From positions 1 to 64,000 of IMG/VR virus record IMGVR_UViG_3300024505_000129: a stretch of 64,000 nt of DNA; one strand, 5' to 3'. This DNA is from a virus. A program made the translations under genes and the position numbers. Positions within the stretch are counted from its first letter, which is position 1. Every line of letters starts with the position of its first letter. This document shows positions 20,401 through 29,034 of the stretch, piece after piece. The notes beneath the pieces are model-generated. The model was given only the letters and a program-made list of their open reading frames with translations. It did not search any database and was not told where the DNA came from.

Positions 20401-23400
20401 TATAATAAAATTCTTTGTATTTTACAGTTTCACCTAAGGCATAGTCTTTCCATGCTGTCCATTCTGAAACAACTGCACGGTCGTAGACAAACCCTGGAAT
20501 ACTAAAGTCGCCTGTCCAGTCGCTAATTTTATATCCAACTACTTTAATACGTTCTTGTCTATAGCCCTGTACTTGATCGTAGATAATGTCATTAAAAATT
20601 GTAGTGTCATCTAAAATTAAAACGTGTTCTTTTTGTACAAGATTCAATGTAGCATGATATAAACCGTCTGCTGTATTTTTTGGTCGCAGACTAAAACTAT
20701 TATTTTCACGAATGCTATTAGTAAAACTTGGTTCTAATTCTACGCCGTCTTGTTTGAATAGGCTATATTCATAGAAAGGATCGTAAATGCTGTCAACTAC
20801 AGCATAATCTTGTCTGTAAATCAATTCTTCTGCGGCAGGACTTACAGTAATAATCGAACCTTCGGCCCAGTTTTGTGTAGTCCAAAACGCAAACTCTTTG
20901 GCACTGGTTTGCCAGTCTGTGACTGTTTTTAAATTAGGATTAAAATATTCAAATGTGAAACCTGCATCTGTTAGATATTTTCCGTAACCTAATAAGAAAT
21001 CAACGACTTCTTGTACTGTTCTTAATTCTGCGCCGTAGTGTAATGTGCTTACAGATTTTTCAAAATTTCTTCTTATTACAATCTGACGTCCGCCAACAAT
21101 TGGTAGATATGGCAGTTTAACAAAATACTTTGATTCAAATGCCGTAGTACTTGTATGCGCTACAGTAACTCTAAAATAGTTTTGATCTGTCTTAACAATT
21201 TGACCTTTGCTGTAGAATTTATTTGAATTCCAGTCAATATAAGTTTCAGAGATTCCGCCCACATTGATTATCGGGTCCGATACTGTATCCAGAGCTTTTT
21301 TATACTTAAATTCTGGTATAGATTTATCGTAACCTTTAATAACAAAGCCGCTGGTTGTTTTTTCAATAATTACACCGCTATAGTTAATAGTAGTAACTGG
21401 TGTGCTAGAGTTTAAAATAATGTTATAGTTTTCCTGAGGAATGAATACATTGCCTTCATTCAAAGGACTACGACTATCTAAAATTAATTTAAATTTTTCT
21501 TTAGTAGTAAAGCCGGCTAATTTGCTGGAAATTTTTACTTGTAAAGAAGTTAAGTCTGATTTAAAATTGTCAAGTATTGCAAACGATTTGCTAATACCAT
21601 AGTCTGACAAATAGTTTACTAGTCCGCTGGTAAACACTCTTGTGCTGTCTTTAACAGTACTTGGGAATACCATATTTGTGGTATTAAATCTCAAGTTACC
21701 TGTAGGAAGTTTATAAACAATTTGTCCTGTTTGATCTCTGTACTGGCGAATTCTATCAAATCCTAAAGCAAACATTTTTGCAGGACGTAATAGAGTAAGT
21801 GCAGTAATTAAAGAAAATGCGTAATGACTGCTACGTCTCCACGCTGTTTCAATAGGTGTTTGATCGCCAAAAGTGAATTCTTTTTCTGTAAAGACTGAAA
21901 CAAAATCTGAAACTAGTCCAACAGTTAGTGGGTCAATTAATTCTCCTGACGCATTAACAGGTACATATTTTAACAATTCAGGTCTAGCATATAAACTGTT
22001 TCGTGTTGGTAACTGACCCGGAGCTCTTACAAGGCCTTCTGCTAGGTCATTCCATAGTAATAAATTATCTTTAGTATAAGGTGCTGGACCGTAGGTAGTC
22101 TCCCACCATTTTGGTTTAATACTGAATCCTAACATCTCCCATGGATGTGTGTGCGGACGATCTGTATCGTAGAAATATTTGTATATTCCTCTCCAGAAAC
22201 CTGGCAACGGATTTCCTTGCGGGTCAGCAAATGACTTATAGTTATAAGTAAACGGCTCGTTTCTATCAAAGAAACTGTGTTTAGTATAATCGTCGTTGAT
22301 TAAACTAGTCCAGTTTAAGAACTCTTGTCTTAGTGTAGAATTCAATTCGTCAACAGTAATATCGGCATTTCTAAAATATCCAGTCATTAATGTATCAAGA
22401 TTAAACAATTCTGGATTGTAACGAATTTTAATATTATTATAGATACGTGTTTCTAATTCTAGTAATAACTCGTCTCTAAATTCATTTGGCTCATCTGGTT
22501 TTGAAAATGCAACAGTAATACTACCGTCGTGACCTTGTATAACTTTTGTAGGAGTAACATAAGTGTTATCGACAAAAATCTTTGGTTCAAACAATGGATA
22601 CAATCCTAACTTAGTAGGAGTCGGTGGAACACAACAGCCCGCAGTTTGATCGTATTGATAAATTTTTAATATATCGCCAGTTTGTATTGCAGATAATATT
22701 CTAACAAAACTTGTATTGACGAAAATGTAATCTCTGCCGTGCAGTAAAAGATCATCGTTGACATATACCATTACTGCTTTAGAACTTGCTTCGTCTAAAT
22801 TAAAATCGAATGTCAGTGGATAATCAGTGAAGGAATTATCAATAACTTCTTGTTCATAGACAAAATTAACTCCAAACGGAACCATGTCGCTTAGATAAAA
22901 TGGAGACTCGACTGTTTTATCTTTGGTTACTTCTTTAAGCACCAAATCTAAATGTGTACGAGTTATACCATCGTAACCATATGTAGTTGCAGTTCTAATT
23001 AAATTACGTTTGAATTTAGAATATTCGTCTCTGGCATAACGCAAACTCTTAATAATGTTAACGTTTTTATTTGTAAAACTATACATGATTGGTGCTAAAG
23101 GTCCAGAATGCTGAACTATCTGTGTACCATATCCTGATATGTTTCCTAGGTCGCGCAGATTACTAATGCCTGGAATGTTACCTTCAAACTTAACAAAATT
23201 TTCTGAAATAGTTTTTAAATGATTAGAAATTTGACCTAAGGTCAAATCTTCTAAACTTAAATTTTGCGGGTTGCTTTCAAGATTACTTGGGAATTTATAA
23301 TATCCGATGTTATCTAATTTAGTAGCAGAAGACATTGTTTCTATAACTACAACATCGTCTACAGTTAAATCTGCGGTAAACTGAATGTAAGCAATACTAT

Positions 23401-25543
23401 TTTGTCTGTAAATTTCATAATCTGTACGTTTCTTATTGTTAACAAAAACCTTAACATCTAAGTCGTCTAACATTCCGCTCTTTGCATAGACGTCAATAGG
23501 GAATAAATTTAACAAATCTGCCTGGACATTGATTTGTCGTATAACCGGTTGTTTTGTTTGAAACTCAGATTTGACCCATCCATTAACAAGTCTATAGTCT
23601 GAAAGACTATCATTAATTCGAAGATACCCTCGGTCAAGCACTCGTGTGATAAGTTCAACTTCGCCTTGATAGGTAAATGAATCTTTTTGTAAATTGAAGT
23701 CAAAAACAATATCTCCAATATTACCAATGTTTCTATAAGAAATATTTTGTGTTAAAATATTATCATATGTGTCGCCTGGCTGGTAACTAAAAACTTTAGA
23801 TCCGATAAATGAAGAACCAATATAAGTTGTTCTATCTCCAAAACTTGTGGCGTTTACATCAACTACATCAAACAATGGTGCAACATTAACTGCTGTTTTG
23901 TCCTGACTCTCTACCCACGCACCACTAGAATAGTGGAACATTTTTCCTTTAAAATTGTCGCCGTCTGTAACTAGTACAGTTTCACCGTCAATAGGAGTAG
24001 TATCTGTTTCTTCTAATAGTGTAATTCTCTTAACACCAAGGTGTGTAATAAATCCAATTTTAAAAATACGACCATTTACAATGGCATCAGTATCAGCGGC
24101 AAACAGAACACGCATGCCTTCTAGTAATAATACACCGTCAATATTATAACCTATACTACCTTCAACAGTCGAAAACGCATCTTTAGTATACAAGTCAACT
24201 AAATCAACGCTACGCTTTGCCTGACGTCCAAAATTCCATAATTGTAAGTCTGGTTTAAATTCAATAATAGGTCGTTTAGCTCTAGCAGTCTGATCTATTT
24301 CAACAGGTTGATTATTATATGTTGCACTGGCTTCTATGACTGAACGATGGAACCAGCGGTTATATCTCGACCAGTGATTTCTATCTCTGCTTGCTCTGCT
24401 GATAGTGATATAATCTTTTTCCGCAGGATAGTTACTATTAACATCAAAACCTTGTGTATCAAAGTTTTCTGTATCAAATTCGATGTCGCTGTCTAAGGCA
24501 AAAGATGATGGAGTTTGTAAATCAAACTCTGCAATTAATCTAATTTTATCACCTACACCTTCAACATACCAGTTGTCTGTAGCATACTTCGCCGGAGTAA
24601 CATTACCTATAAAATAAACTTTCATACCGTTGGACAACTCTGTTGTACCGTCAATATTATATGTTTTCTTTCCTAGTATTTCTTTTTCGACATCGATAAA
24701 TGTATTCTCGGCAATATCATAAATTTTAAAGAATCCAGATGTATTAATATTGTTAGCACTAACGTAATATAATAAATCTGGTGCATCGTCTGGAACTGTA
24801 AAAGTAATAGTTCCCACTTCTACATAAGGAGTATCGCTGATAACCCCATCAGTGTAGATATAAGAATCGGCCATATCTCTGATTGTCTTAAATGCGATTG
24901 CATTACCTGGACAATTAATATCAAACTTATAAGTTTGACCTCTATACAATTTTAGACTTGGGTTGCGAGTTAATCCGTCTGGACTGAAAACATAGGCAAT
25001 ATTGTCAACATCGCTGACAGTAGTCACAGTATATGTGCTAATAATACTACGAGATTGTCCTTTAACTGCAATAGACTGCGGACCTTTTGGTAGCCAGTAA
25101 TATTCTCTATAGTTAACAAATTTGTCCCAATCTATATTAGGATTCCAACTATAAAACTCTTGACTGTTAATCTTGCTATGGTCTACCGCAGAAGAATTAA
25201 AATATACAAGTTGGTTGATATAGTCGTTATAATCACTGAAGAATGTTACATTCTCTAAACTATCTTTGACAATAATTGCTGGCTCAAGTTGGTAGGCAGA
25301 ACGTTCTACAGATATTTCATCAACATAGTTGTCCGAAGGCACATAGGCTTTGCTATTTTTTCTACCAATATACGCATTAATTTTATCAACATTGCCAACA
25401 GAAATTAACTGATCTAATGTTCCGTTTAAAAATTTCTGATTGGTACTAGTTCTAAAATATCTAGGTAAAAAATTAACCGCGCTTCTAGTTGTATCTGTAC
25501 CGATTGGCAGACTTGGTTCTTTTTGATCTTTAGTAAATGCCAT
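11459..25543 (-). CDS. Giant baseplate wedge/virion structural protein, 4694 aa (gp7 position)
   Basis: At 14 kb this is the largest gene in the window. The N-terminus (NFLPRYFRTSTNQKFL, EYYWLPKGP) resembles the large baseplate structural protein of marine T4-like phages, and it lies directly after gp6 as gene 7 does in T4, whose gp7 is 1032 residues. Several modules are visible. CBM-like motifs occur near residues 1434 (YSKGQIVKTDQNYFRV, then HTS) and 1689 (YALGETVKYKEFYYSA). An FG-GAP-type beta-propeller lies at about 2085-2400 (FGDSLCFNADG, VGAPRYG; FGTSVAITKDS, VGVPGYSG). GxGYxxxP repeats occur at about 2860-2935 and 3210-3300. A long heptad-like coiled coil lies near 3540-3660. Assignment as gp7 is by position and N-terminus; the modules suggest added wedge or adhesion functions. 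Confidence 0.6.
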   Translation of the reverse strand: MAFTKDQKEPSLPIGTDTTRSAVNFLPRYFRTSTNQKFLNGTLDQLISVGNVDKINAYIGRKNSKAYVPSDNYVDEISVERSAYQLEPAIIVKDSLENVTFFSDYNDYINQLVYFNSSAVDHSKINSQEFYSWNPNIDWDKFVNYREYYWLPKGPQSIAVKGQSRSIISTYTVTTVSDVDNIAYVFSPDGLTRNPSLKLYRGQTYKFDINCPGNAIAFKTIRDMADSYIYTDGVISDTPYVEVGTITFTVPDDAPDLLYYVSANNINTSGFFKIYDIAENTFIDVEKEILGKKTYNIDGTTELSNGMKVYFIGNVTPAKYATDNWYVEGVGDKIRLIAEFDLQTPSSFALDSDIEFDTENFDTQGFDVNSNYPAEKDYITISRASRDRNHWSRYNRWFHRSVIEASATYNNQPVEIDQTARAKRPIIEFKPDLQLWNFGRQAKRSVDLVDLYTKDAFSTVEGSIGYNIDGVLLLEGMRVLFAADTDAIVNGRIFKIGFITHLGVKRITLLEETDTTPIDGETVLVTDGDNFKGKMFHYSSGAWVESQDKTAVNVAPLFDVVDVNATSFGDRTTYIGSSFIGSKVFSYQPGDTYDNILTQNISYRNIGNIGDIVFDFNLQKDSFTYQGEVELITRVLDRGYLRINDSLSDYRLVNGWVKSEFQTKQPVIRQINVQADLLNLFPIDVYAKSGMLDDLDVKVFVNNKKRTDYEIYRQNSIAYIQFTADLTVDDVVVIETMSSATKLDNIGYYKFPSNLESNPQNLSLEDLTLGQISNHLKTISENFVKFEGNIPGISNLRDLGNISGYGTQIVQHSGPLAPIMYSFTNKNVNIIKSLRYARDEYSKFKRNLIRTATTYGYDGITRTHLDLVLKEVTKDKTVESPFYLSDMVPFGVNFVYEQEVIDNSFTDYPLTFDFNLDEASSKAVMVYVNDDLLLHGRDYIFVNTSFVRILSAIQTGDILKIYQYDQTAGCCVPPTPTKLGLYPLFEPKIFVDNTYVTPTKVIQGHDGSITVAFSKPDEPNEFRDELLLELETRIYNNIKIRYNPELFNLDTLMTGYFRNADITVDELNSTLRQEFLNWTSLINDDYTKHSFFDRNEPFTYNYKSFADPQGNPLPGFWRGIYKYFYDTDRPHTHPWEMLGFSIKPKWWETTYGPAPYTKDNLLLWNDLAEGLVRAPGQLPTRNSLYARPELLKYVPVNASGELIDPLTVGLVSDFVSVFTEKEFTFGDQTPIETAWRRSSHYAFSLITALTLLRPAKMFALGFDRIRQYRDQTGQIVYKLPTGNLRFNTTNMVFPSTVKDSTRVFTSGLVNYLSDYGISKSFAILDNFKSDLTSLQVKISSKLAGFTTKEKFKLILDSRSPLNEGNVFIPQENYNIILNSSTPVTTINYSGVIIEKTTSGFVIKGYDKSIPEFKYKKALDTVSDPIINVGGISETYIDWNSNKFYSKGQIVKTDQNYFRVTVAHTSTTAFESKYFVKLPYLPIVGGRQIVIRRNFEKSVSTLHYGAELRTVQEVVDFLLGYGKYLTDAGFTFEYFNPNLKTVTDWQTSAKEFAFWTTQNWAEGSIITVSPAAEELIYRQDYAVVDSIYDPFYEYSLFKQDGVELEPSFTNSIRENNSFSLRPKNTADGLYHATLNLVQKEHVLILDDTTIFNDIIYDQVQGYRQERIKVVGYKISDWTGDFSIPGFVYDRAVVSEWTAWKDYALGETVKYKEFYYSARTNVPGTELFDDNNWYRLDGRPQSKLIPNWDYRATQFEDFYDLDTDSFDVDQQKFAQHLIGYQKRQYLENIINDDVSQYKFYQGMIQEKGTQNSLSKLFDALNYANTDSLEFFEEWAIRLGQYGASGGYEEVEYILNEEKFLINPQPIELVNAVPFGVNDFVYRITQDQVYLKPDDYTHEPFPVLASQKEYIRTAGYVNYEDVDYIISSKDEFANYNIKNLVEGTYFWLGFDNSSWNVYRFTNFAKSVKSVSEGTNLRITLNTKLPVDIEVGSYIGINNTNASLEGIKQVLDTGLNWFEITMPANLDTAAIAEINLFLNINLFKFTPQRLSSINDLNSLPVSAKKNNEIVWTDGVNNAWSVWKFAKTYTSTKITSEENYFGKVIAVDNTETVLAATSTNAVLFYSRPTSTFGWAFQDSIFPLSTETFTDTNGSFGDSLCFNADGSYLFVGAPRYGITSEPGALPTDPPIITEVDIGYVAQYTKNIYGSYEFTRVIQSATPTQFQYFGQKIQVNGNVLYIVSKGNGSSVPAAVSAYNLTTNTFLATLTLPTGISITDIDISSSNIVAISKNDESVLVVRLAGTAFTTVQEINVSDFTSLEVLETGSNFGTSVAITKDSTFVAVGVPGYSGVASNQGAVALFKLNASTYVADDFITSPLNQDSEKFGYRVRFNLDNDRLVIYSYGGSQTIETIIDSGETTFDLNVTTFIEEQEFTGSVRVYEKYDAKFLIGDELEPTAVSGINYGDAFVVARKIYINDQTSINGSFHEFSGSTKSWTKFREPEPSVNLSKIKSLFLYNTRTNSVVANLDFIDPITGKILGIAEQELTFKTYYDPAIYTVGVESVVVDLLMGWTTPHVGKLWWDLSTIKFANPLQGSIVYKANTWNNVYNDSTVDIYEWVESEYTPSEWDSLADTETGLALGISGTSKYGDLAYSIKQKYDTISKTFTNTYYFWVKNKTTVPDVTFRKTSASDVANLISNPKGQGIQYATLLGKNQFALVNCKGLITGKDVALNVRYWTVNNTENNIHAHYQLLAEGNTNKKLNKYVEQKWFDSLIGYDINGAEVPDPRLPAKLKYGILNKPRQGMFVNRLEALKQFIERVNSVLIQRAIIDDFDFTALNSKEEPPTELSGKYDIAIDSQSQIRFVGSTGFIQATAVPVVEAGKIVRVVVTNPGRGYKIAPEIIVNGAGTGVKLTAKINTIGEVTGVTVDNFGRDYLDSTTLYIRPFTILVNNDETAANKWSLYIWDSVKGDWFRSKTQIYDVTKHWDYADWYADGYSAFTKVDHLVDFSYEMSFIDIAVGDLVKIKNEKSGGWILLERINTLVTDNISLNYTTVGRQNGTIQFNSNLYKFTNSNIGFDSFTYDGDVYDDEPKEELRIILDVIKNNLLIDDLEVEYNKLFFASLRYVFSEQTFVDWAFKTSFVKSQHNLGELKQKVNYKNDNLASYEEYINEVKPYRTKVREFISNYTATDNTYTGTTDFDLPARYDTEEGKILPFDVKVNNSVITYNSSAILNAPYSDWLDHAGYRVTEIVVVDGGSGYQAAPAVEVVGVCKTKATAKAYISQGSVTKIAVETKGEGYLTTPTIVISGSVGASGVTAKATAILGEGVTRTNTIGVKFDRIIPEYQVSSITMSQTFDGTGSRTLFQLNWPIDIRTNKTAVTVSNEELLSSDFTVYNKKDTSLGYTRYIGILELSTAAEVGSSNITVTYTKDIRLLTAADRIQYYYSPITGQIGKDLGQLMSGVDYGGVEITGLGFEISSGWDGLPWFTAGWDDFDEDYTDFLVVSDGTTRSYNLPYIPADGEQINVYINGVRIDDINYDVYTSAETAYNTAAALLEVYTAEEIALQADKDAKEITVNSLTQELIDTQAVIADLQAQLEITSPSDPLYFALQTTLAENQAQETQLISDLTIAQGELDDAEALLTAKQVQVANKTLDVAAKLATLNATDEITNPDAQMQTFVGDGSTDTPIVIPAYVDVNSGDTIIFRKSTSDGSFRPNQQYLDSEISGGDFTYTTARGIRAEDINLDGDNFVTPTNSHAPEEVVTGQVVDSVAITVYHTVEDGTPIIVTRHYITTEPENEFLIGQRPNSTQAAVVKLNGLIKKQDVDYTLNYAMQKVVFPTNLPVGSEVVITSMSKNGTSILDSDSFTGDGVSVDFVTVARWDGDYSALVTVNGVPATVTTFVTDNTYSEVGNIGIRFATAPVNTAIIDYTIIGTALNTVSRVSTETVVYDGTSQVYSLTNTPANLRPFDNNVLVEYAGRILRPADTVYFDVVGTVRTYTVSTVDYAINTIDANKVRVFLNGTELAISRQFTWKSSSNQLTIKRGVAKVGDKIALVILENAEYYIDEDSTGAQLRLVDSYSVNDKFAVTTFTNHDILDIERNSDYITSASIVTVGTTDYYRLNQLLAGRIQLRNPALGAQYIWLALNGELLTPEIDYILEDNLTYIQIDRNRVLTSTDVIDLIVFSSDVTTGRPFGYRIFKDMLNRTIYKRLDSEASAVLAQPLNYYDTTIVLEDASGLVEPLRSQNQAGIVLIDKERIEYLEKDGNTLKYLRRGTLGTGVPEVHPVGTAVLDASTNQTVPYKDETETVVLVAGGYSQASEIYENSFGINVTSVKYNFNNTTAFPLGGQVVTVKGTGFKENVEVVIGDPTLKTTFVATEVNSANEIIVSNIDRLFVGKEVVFSGAVFGGIDSSISYYILTYGQDVVTEEYYITVSETVNGSPVSLSVSTGEMTGSHMRAKCNTTYVSSTELTFISQAEVVGAYDLVIVNPSFSVGPVTVAQTSYVAPAAIKYVQILLPFSPIVNTITTRNPAETGEWYKETAEISVANIQVGRGYKIKTIGTTDYMSIGASSNTIGTEFIATAVGSGTGTVLDYTSIPLEYWEGLDIEVFVAGRRLRKNPTSVWDESLGPDSPSGDKQLQAEFAVNKNVGAYVRLTEPPTNGAKVIVQKKVGQAWVAQGQSLVDAQTDQAKFVRAKTANLPR

Positions 25544-25553
25544 TTACTGTCCT

Positions 25554-28500
25554 TTAGTTACTTACTATGCCGTTTGCTGAAGTGGTGCTAGATGTTAGCA
25601 CAACTCCTGTTGTGTTTAATCTTGCCGCTGTAATTTCTGAAATAATTTCAACATTATCTACAGACACAGAACTGGCAAATATTTCATCCGGATTTGCTTT
25701 AATTTCATAAAGACTGCCAAATGACAAGTTTTGATTTTTAGGAACTAAAACAATATTTGCAATTCTTGGACTCATTCTGTTCATGATATAGGTTGCTAAT
25801 TCTCCAAAGTAGAATGTATCTCCAAAGTCCCAGTTATCTATAGAAAAGAATTCCTTAATTGCGCTAACAACTCCAGTCTTAATATCATTGTCGCTGACTA
25901 CTAATGAACTATTTTTAACAACTTTAAATGTTGCCTGTAGACTAATATCTGCTTTAGATCCAAATAAATTTTTATATTTTACAGGATGATAGATTACTTC
26001 GTCGCTAATTGCTTTAATTTTTCCTAACTCTGCACCAAAATTAATGAATAGTGCATCACTGCTTGGAGGCAGTGGCTTGGTTGTTATGTCACCGTTTAGC
26101 CACAAGCGATATTGCGTGTCATAGTTTTTTGTTAACATGAATACATCAATAATATTTGTTGCTGCCGGATCTATTCTTGCACTTTCATCTGCGGCGTGTA
26201 CGTATTGGAATTTTAACATGTCTCTGCCCACAAATGCTCTGTACTCTGTAGTGATTACAAAACTTACACTTTCTTTATAGAAAACTTTAACAACGTTTTC
26301 ATCCATAATATAGATTAATTGTTGGTTGTCTAACAGATTGCTGTCTACTACACCCTGTGTCGTAAAAATTTTAATTAGATTATTTTCATTCTTAATATAA
26401 TAGTAATCTGTTATACCATCGATACTAACTCTGCTCTTTTGAAAAATAAATTTTTGTTCTGGGTTAACATCTGGTGCAACAATAACATCAAAAATTTCTG
26501 GGTTGTCAACTACACCGTCTTCGTCCTGATCGTAAAAACTAATTGAAATCTTTTTACTATCGATGTAGCCGTCAGATCCTTTATATTCGTCAACAATTTC
26601 CCAATTAACATCTTGATTAATCGGTGTTGTGGCATCTGGTTCTGGGTTGATTCCTAATACAGAAATTTTGTCTCTAACAATTTTTCCTGTACTAGTGTCG
26701 TATACTTTGTCTGAACTATCAAAGAAAAATCTAATTTCTTTTTCGCTTTCAAAAACGTAGCGAGTGCCGCGACTTGTAACAGTATAAGTTTCACCGTTAG
26801 TTTCAAATAAAATAATCCAACTGGCGTCTAATTGTTGGTTACTTACATCTCCTGCTTTACCTAAACTAAAATCGTTTTTCTTATCGACGTTGGTGTCTGT
26901 AACAATTTTCCATGTAGTAAGATTAGCATCGTAACGTAAACCAAATTCTTTATTAGCAAATATTAAATCAACCATTCTGGTAATTACGCTAGATTCTAAA
27001 CCTGTTACAAATTTAGGTAATATAGAATCTATGTATGATCCGGTAGCAATAACATCGTTAAGGATAACCGGTCCGGTTCCGTCAGTTAATTGTCCTGTAT
27101 TTGAAGCAGTACCATCAGAAATAACATTAATTACTTTGCTCCAAATGTATGTTTTTGAATTTTCATCTGCCGCTGTTGCATCTATAATATTATTATCTGC
27201 ATCAAATACTTTTCCTGTCGGTGGAATAAATTTTGCAAGGGCACCTGGAATTAAGTATCTCAAATTAGAACTGGTAAAAGATCCTAACTTCTTTGTGGCT
27301 GCATTTTCAATGTCGCCTACATAACCTGTAGACAAATTAACTGCATTAGTCTTTTGATAAAATGCACTATAATTAGGTGCTAGTGTAACTGTTGGATATC
27401 TGTCAAGATAAAAATCAATAGTTTTTCTAAGAGCAAGTATAGGCTCTATTTGATTTAATACTACATTTTCGATATCAGAACGTGTGCTTACGCTAAAGGT
27501 AAAAATATCTACTATCGGTTCTTTATAGATAACTCCATCTGTACCAAACAAATTAGTCGTGCTGTATTTTCCTGTAGAATCTTTTAGGTCAAAATAACGG
27601 CTAATACCACTGCTAACTCTGTTAACAGATTTAATTTTAACAACTTCTTGATTAACACTTAGTGGAAGAATATTATAATCTTCACCGGTGATCATTCGAC
27701 TCTGTGTATAATAAGTTGCAGGAGCATTGTTTTTAATTTCGTCAGATGTTTCTGCAATAGTCGCATTAGTAACTGTATATTTTAATCCTAATGCAACGGT
27801 TACAACTTCCTTCTTTCCTGAGCGACTGATGTAAGGAATATCAATGGTAACGTTTTTAATATCTGCTGGATTAATAGAATAAGACTGTCCATTACTTGTT
27901 CTGTAATAAACTTTAAAATTACCTTGTGGTAAATTTCCAAAAGTTCCATCAGAAAAGATTAATCTAATACGATCCAATGAACGTGTAAGCACAGAGTAAA
28001 CATCTCTAATATTCTTAGAAAGACTATTGTAAATGATGTTGTTGCCTTCAACAGAATCAACTTTAGTCCATAGTGTGGATTCAAAACCAATACTGTCAAG
28101 TCCGTATAACCACACGTCTGTGTTGTTTACGTTAGGACTGTCAATGTCTAATGTTTCACTAGTGCTTGGTCGTTCAATTGTAAATGTACTTTCTTGTAAT
28201 GTACCTTGACGGAAATGTACAAAGAAACCTGTGTTACTACTAGGAGGACCGCCGCCATCATCTCTGTATAAGAATGCTAGACTGTTTGTTGGAAACGGAG
28301 GTTCTTCATAGATAAAGTTTGCTCCAGAAAATGATGTAGATACTACTTCGAAATCAATATTTCTACCATCAATATTTTTGCTAAATCCGTAGATAGGCAC
28401 TTCAGTATTTGATGCGTTGAATCGATATTGTTCGCAAGGAACACCACTAATTGTTGCGCTGTCTGTTGGTTTTCCAAATTGGCTGGTTTCTGGCAACGAA

Positions 28501-28985
28501 GCATTGATTACTTTAATAAACTGCTCGTACCAATTGCTGTTAGCACTGTCATTCCATACAATAGTCTGATTGGATAAATCTCTGCCGTTGCTGTCAATAA
28601 CAGATTCTGTTGTAGATATAGAAGTGAACTTTAAAAGTCCGTTGGCTGGCTGATTGCGCTTAGGGTTGTAGGATAGTAAACGTGCTAGACGTAGCACACT
28701 TTCACGACGTTCTGCTAGTTCAAGGAAGTTATCACGAGCGTTTAAATCAAATCTAAATGCTAGGTTTTGTCCCAAGAAAGCAATAAGGTCAATAAGGGCC
28801 AAGTATTCACTTGACTCAATATAATCGTTAAAATCTTCTGGATAATTTTCACGTAGATACGTGATCATAGTACGACGAAGGTTGTCAAAGTCGTACGATT
28901 TAAAGTCTGCGTTTTTAAAGCTCTGGTATACTCGTTTCCAGTCTTCTGCCGCTATTAGTTTATTTTGTCTATCTACACTTGCCAT
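25554..28985 (-). CDS. gp6: Baseplate wedge protein gp6
   Basis: A 1143-residue homologue of T4 gp6, which joins neighbouring wedges into the baseplate ring. The first 110 residues contain the typical gp6 signature: helical TMITYLRENYPEDFNDYIES, ALIDLIAFLGQNLAFRFDLN, and RLARLLSYNPKR. The C-terminal part (EFFSIDNWDFGDTFYFGEL, near residue 1040) resembles the conserved gp6/baseplate J-like end. It is longer than T4 gp6 (660 residues), with the extra sequence in the middle. It lies between gp25 and the giant gp7-position gene, as in T4-like wedge operons. Confidence 0.85.
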   Translation of the reverse strand: MASVDRQNKLIAAEDWKRVYQSFKNADFKSYDFDNLRRTMITYLRENYPEDFNDYIESSEYLALIDLIAFLGQNLAFRFDLNARDNFLELAERRESVLRLARLLSYNPKRNQPANGLLKFTSISTTESVIDSNGRDLSNQTIVWNDSANSNWYEQFIKVINASLPETSQFGKPTDSATISGVPCEQYRFNASNTEVPIYGFSKNIDGRNIDFEVVSTSFSGANFIYEEPPFPTNSLAFLYRDDGGGPPSSNTGFFVHFRQGTLQESTFTIERPSTSETLDIDSPNVNNTDVWLYGLDSIGFESTLWTKVDSVEGNNIIYNSLSKNIRDVYSVLTRSLDRIRLIFSDGTFGNLPQGNFKVYYRTSNGQSYSINPADIKNVTIDIPYISRSGKKEVVTVALGLKYTVTNATIAETSDEIKNNAPATYYTQSRMITGEDYNILPLSVNQEVVKIKSVNRVSSGISRYFDLKDSTGKYSTTNLFGTDGVIYKEPIVDIFTFSVSTRSDIENVVLNQIEPILALRKTIDFYLDRYPTVTLAPNYSAFYQKTNAVNLSTGYVGDIENAATKKLGSFTSSNLRYLIPGALAKFIPPTGKVFDADNNIIDATAADENSKTYIWSKVINVISDGTASNTGQLTDGTGPVILNDVIATGSYIDSILPKFVTGLESSVITRMVDLIFANKEFGLRYDANLTTWKIVTDTNVDKKNDFSLGKAGDVSNQQLDASWIILFETNGETYTVTSRGTRYVFESEKEIRFFFDSSDKVYDTSTGKIVRDKISVLGINPEPDATTPINQDVNWEIVDEYKGSDGYIDSKKISISFYDQDEDGVVDNPEIFDVIVAPDVNPEQKFIFQKSRVSIDGITDYYYIKNENNLIKIFTTQGVVDSNLLDNQQLIYIMDENVVKVFYKESVSFVITTEYRAFVGRDMLKFQYVHAADESARIDPAATNIIDVFMLTKNYDTQYRLWLNGDITTKPLPPSSDALFINFGAELGKIKAISDEVIYHPVKYKNLFGSKADISLQATFKVVKNSSLVVSDNDIKTGVVSAIKEFFSIDNWDFGDTFYFGELATYIMNRMSPRIANIVLVPKNQNLSFGSLYEIKANPDEIFASSVSVDNVEIISEITAARLNTTGVVLTSSTTSANGIVSN

Positions 28986-29003
28986 AATCAGCCCTCGATA
29001 TTA

Positions 29004-29011
29004 TATTTATC
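29004..29011 (-). promoter_or_regulatory. Late promoter box GATAAATA
   Basis: Reads GATAAATA on the minus strand in the 49-nt gap before gp6, 19 nt upstream of its ATG. Would drive gp6 and the giant gene. Confidence 0.65.
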
Positions 29012-29034
29012 AAGTCTAAAAAGTGGGTAGATTA

